Assembly: GCA_035457105.1 (NCBI GenBank)
Contig: DATIBX010000123.1
Location: 1 to 17,687 of the forward strand
Origin: PSRF01 sp035457105
Lineage (GTDB): Bacteria; Acidobacteriota; Blastocatellia; Pyrinomonadales; Pyrinomonadaceae
Direction of reading: 5' to 3'
Length of the DNA stretch: 17,687 nt
Part shown: positions 15,926 to 17,687 of the stretch, piece after piece
Numbering within the stretch: position 1 is the first letter of the stretch
Layout of the letters: each line of letters starts with the position of its first letter
Made by a program: the position numbers and the translations under genes
Notes under the pieces: model-generated
What the model was told of the DNA's origin: nothing
What the model saw: only the letters and a program-made list of their open reading frames with translations
Database searches by the model: none

Positions 15926-16034
15926 CTCTCGATTCATAATCCTCAAATCTTGGGCTCTCCGAACGATCCACTCTCAAAAATGACAAATGAAAAATGATCA
16001 ATGACCAATGATCAATAGCAATGAACCTACGCAA

Positions 16035-16060
16035 CCCTGGCCCCTAACCCCTAAACCCCC
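16035..16060 (-). repeat. G-run repeat matching canonical G-quadruplex pattern, right copy
   Basis: On the minus strand, G-runs of 5, 4, 4 and 3 are separated by TTTA, TTA and CCA, which satisfies the G3+N1-7 rule four times. It begins 14 bases after the gmhA stop codon in the direction of transcription. A similar AGGGGCCAGG unit (16077-16068) overlaps the gmhA stop itself. Confidence 0.6.
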
Positions 16061-16074
16061 GTAATACCTGGCCC

Positions 16075-16656
16075 CTAATCTCCATCCCTCGTCACTGCAT
16101 CTACCATTTCGCACCACAAATGGCCGATGGTGATGTGAGCTTCCTGAATCCGAGAGGTTCGATTTCCTGGAATAACGACCGCTCGATCGCATAACGAGGC
16201 GAGTGGTTCAGCTGCGGCTCCGGTCAAAGCAATCGTCAAGCATTTCAGTTCTTTTGCCTTGTGGACGGCGCTTATAACGTTCGGGGACTTGCCGCTGGTG
16301 CTGATAGCAATAAGGACGTCACCTGCCTGGGCCAAACCAGCCACTTGTCGAGCAAAGACGTGTTCGTAGCCAAAATCATTACTAAGAGCGGTCAGGGCTG
16401 ATGTGTCGACGGTGAGGGCGATTGCCGGCCATGAGCGTCGTTGTTTCTCGTAACAGCCCACCAATTCGGCCGCAATATGTTGAGCGTCTGCCGCACTTCC
16501 ACCATTCCCGCAAAGAAGGATTTTGTTCCCGTTGTTTAGCGCCCCGCAAATCAGGTCGCCGGCACGCTCAATCTCGTCGAGCAATGGTCCCGTCAGCGCC
16601 TGGATTGTTTCCCGGTGCTCCGCCAACGATTTGTCTAAGAGTTTTCTGAGTTCCAA
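16075..16656 (-). CDS. gmhA: Phosphoheptose isomerase (SIS domain)
   Basis: A 193-residue single-SIS-domain protein, close to the usual GmhA length. It converts sedoheptulose 7-phosphate to D-glycero-D-manno-heptose 7-phosphate, the first step toward nucleotide-activated heptose. The family segments are all present: CGNGGSAADAQHIAAELVG (49-67), ALSNDFGYEHVFARQ (90-104), AISTSGKSPNV (117-127) and TSRIQEAHITIGHLWCE (167-183). Glu64 and His179 correspond in position to the E. coli acid/base pair (Glu65, His180). The start is TTG at 16656; an in-frame stop lies just upstream and no Shine-Dalgarno is visible. DiaA, a related SIS protein, is less likely given the isomerase motifs. The stop codon lies inside a G-run repeat unit. 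No other heptose-pathway gene is in the window. Confidence 0.92.
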   Translation of the reverse strand: MELRKLLDKSLAEHRETIQALTGPLLDEIERAGDLICGALNNGNKILLCGNGGSAADAQHIAAELVGCYEKQRRSWPAIALTVDTSALTALSNDFGYEHVFARQVAGLAQAGDVLIAISTSGKSPNVISAVHKAKELKCLTIALTGAAAEPLASLCDRAVVIPGNRTSRIQEAHITIGHLWCEMVDAVTRDGD

Positions 16657-16738
16657 TGTGTTTTTTATTCACAACCGTCAATCTTGGGATTCTGGAAATT
16701 AACATACAACCCGCATAACTCGTAAACTCAAGAAGACA

Positions 16739-16837
16739 ATCCACAGATTACGCCGATTACACAGATTCTTTGTTATAAACGAATTTTTGCGTCCTGCTAT
16801 TCTCTAAAAAATCTGTGTATCAGCGTAATCTGTGGAT
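16739..16837. repeat. 28/29-bp inverted repeat between gmhA and mutS
   Basis: Left arm 16739-16767 and right arm 16810-16837 are reverse complements with one mismatch and one single-base indel, around a 42-base spacer. The arms read ATCCACAGATTACGC then GATTACACAGATT (left). It lies between divergent genes, so it is not a shared terminator; it looks like a dispersed REP-like or MITE-like element. Confidence 0.75.
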
Positions 16838-16893
16838 GATCGCTGGTGCCTCTCTCGGTTTTCACCAAGTCCCTAATGTTGGTGGGGCGGCGG

Positions 16894-16922
16894 TTCACTA
16901 TTTTTTGATTAATCGCTATCAT
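16894..16922 (+). promoter_or_regulatory. Candidate sigma-70 promoter for mutS
   Basis: TTCACT (16894-16899), a 17-base spacer and TATCAT (16917-16922) match the -35 and -10 consensus at four and five of six positions. The predicted transcript start is about 20 bases before the mutS ATG. No test beyond reading by eye. Confidence 0.4.
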
Positions 16923-16948
16923 GCAACGCCAATAGATCCAGCTCTCAT

Positions 16949-17687
16949 ATGACTTCGACAAATACAACGCCGATGCTGCGGCAGTACCGTGAATTGAAGC
17001 AGCAACATCCGGGCACACTGCTGTTTTTTCGTCTCGGAGATTTCTACGAACTCTTCTTCGATGACGCCGTAATTGGCTCGCGCGAACTCCAAATAACGCT
17101 CACAGCCAGACAAAAAGAGAGCGAAAACCCGATCCCTATGTGCGGAGTACCTCATCATTCCGCGGCCAACTACATCGCCCGTCTGGTGCGCAAGGGATTC
17201 CGCGTCGCCATCTGCGAACAGACTGAAGAAGCAGGCAAGACGAAGAAGCTGGTGCGTCGTGAAGTAGTTCGCATCGTCACTCCGGGAACTCCGATCGACC
17301 CTCAACTCCTCGAAGCTCGAGAGCCAGTATTTCTCGCAGCCATCTGTTGTGCCGGCGAAACCGTAGGCGCCGCGTTTCTCGATATCTCAACCGGCGAGTT
17401 CAAGCTGACTCAAGAAACGGGACGCGACTCATGGTCCAGAATTCGTTCTGATCTCGAATCGTTCGCGCCAAAGGAACTCTTGTTTCCAAAATCGCTGGCT
17501 CCGGTGATCAAAACTGGCCTCACCGGAAAAGTTCAAACTTCGCCATTGCCGCTGAACTCCGAAAAGCCGCCGCTTGATTCGCGGGCCGAGTACGGCATCG
17601 ACGCCACATTGACGCCGCTCGATGATTGGCTCTGGCAGCGTGATGATTGTTCCGCGCTCTTACTGGAACACTTCAAAGTAAGCACGC
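16949..17687 (+). CDS. mutS: DNA mismatch repair protein MutS, N-terminal part (cut by window edge)
   Basis: The first 246 codons of MutS, running off the right edge. Domain I holds the mismatch-reading F-x-E motif at Phe32-Tyr-Glu34 (LFFRLGDFYELFFDDA), then MCGVPHHSAANYIARLVRKG, AICEQTEE and VRIVTPGTPID. The connector domain starts near residue 130 (FLAAICCAGETVGAAFLDIS). The ATPase part is not in the window. MutS binds base mismatches and short loops and starts mismatch repair with MutL. The ATG at 16949 places the first motif (PMLRQYRELKQQHPG) at the usual distance from the start; no strong Shine-Dalgarno precedes it. It is divergent from the polysaccharide locus and is likely a conserved chromosomal neighbour marking the locus border. 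Confidence 0.96.
   Translation, partial: MTSTNTTPMLRQYRELKQQHPGTLLFFRLGDFYELFFDDAVIGSRELQITLTARQKESENPIPMCGVPHHSAANYIARLVRKGFRVAICEQTEEAGKTKKLVRREVVRIVTPGTPIDPQLLEAREPVFLAAICCAGETVGAAFLDISTGEFKLTQETGRDSWSRIRSDLESFAPKELLFPKSLAPVIKTGLTGKVQTSPLPLNSEKPPLDSRAEYGIDATLTPLDDWLWQRDDCSALLLEHFKVST

Larger units (their letters stand above)
15584..16074. other. Repeat-rich intergenic region without genes
   Basis: About 490 bases between the regulator and gmhA with no supported gene. The part next to the regulator holds an inverted repeat GAACC/GGTTC (15693-15706) that could be an operator, but no convincing promoter hexamers were found. The rest contains converging G-run repeats (near 15832-15861 and 16035-16060), the perfect 14-base palindrome TTATCAATTGATAA (15912-15925), and an ATGATCAATG-like repeated stretch (15978-16023). 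Confidence 0.6.

Noticed and set aside
15830..16080. CRISPR array, because of repeated units in the gap
   Set aside because: The units are short, tandem or inverted and lack regular repeat-spacer spacing; no cas gene is present.
16919..17305. Minus-strand open frame of 128 codons over the mutS start
   Set aside because: Antisense to unmistakable MutS domain I sequence.

Overview
The window is the core of an extracellular polysaccharide (capsule, O-antigen or exopolysaccharide) locus from a Gram-negative bacterium, followed by the start of a DNA-repair gene. G+C looks close to 50 percent by eye. A Wza-type outer-membrane exporter, a Wzc-type tyrosine kinase, a Wzm/Wzt ABC exporter, several non-ATG starts and G-rich intergenic repeats together suggest Acidobacteriota. 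That placement is an inference; no rRNA or other taxonomic marker is present.

Layout. All genes up to 16656 are on the minus strand, so transcription runs from right to left. In that direction they are: gmhA-like phosphoheptose isomerase (16656-16075); about 490 bp of repeat-rich non-coding DNA; a regulator with a C-terminal LuxR-type HTH and a second, N-terminal HTH-like segment (15583-14939); a 142-bp structured leader; a small lysine-rich unknown protein (14796-14512); Wza-type export protein; Wzc-type BY-kinase; ABC-2 permease (Wzm); ABC ATPase with a C-terminal extra domain (Wzt); a class I methyltransferase; a GT2 glycosyltransferase; four GT4-type glycosyltransferases; a Wzy-type polymerase; and a second methyltransferase cut by the left edge. 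On the plus strand, mutS starts at 16949 and runs off the right edge.

How the parts fit. The glycosyltransferases build an oligosaccharide on a lipid carrier, and the methyltransferases may modify or cap it. Wzm/Wzt would move it across the inner membrane, the Wzy-like protein could polymerise units, Wzc would control chain length through tyrosine phosphorylation, and Wza would carry the product out. Having both an ABC exporter and a Wzy-like polymerase, with no Wzx flippase or initiating sugar-phosphate transferase in view, is the most notable biological feature. The distal genes are tightly packed: four junctions overlap by 1 to 4 bases, so this part is almost certainly one transcript.

Non-coding DNA. 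The gaps carry several repeat types: a 28/29-bp inverted repeat between gmhA and mutS; a converging pair of G-run repeats downstream of gmhA, one matching the canonical G-quadruplex pattern; AT-rich palindromes; and a CGCAGAGACGC-type repeat that lies before wza and also forms the C-terminal coding end of one glycosyltransferase.
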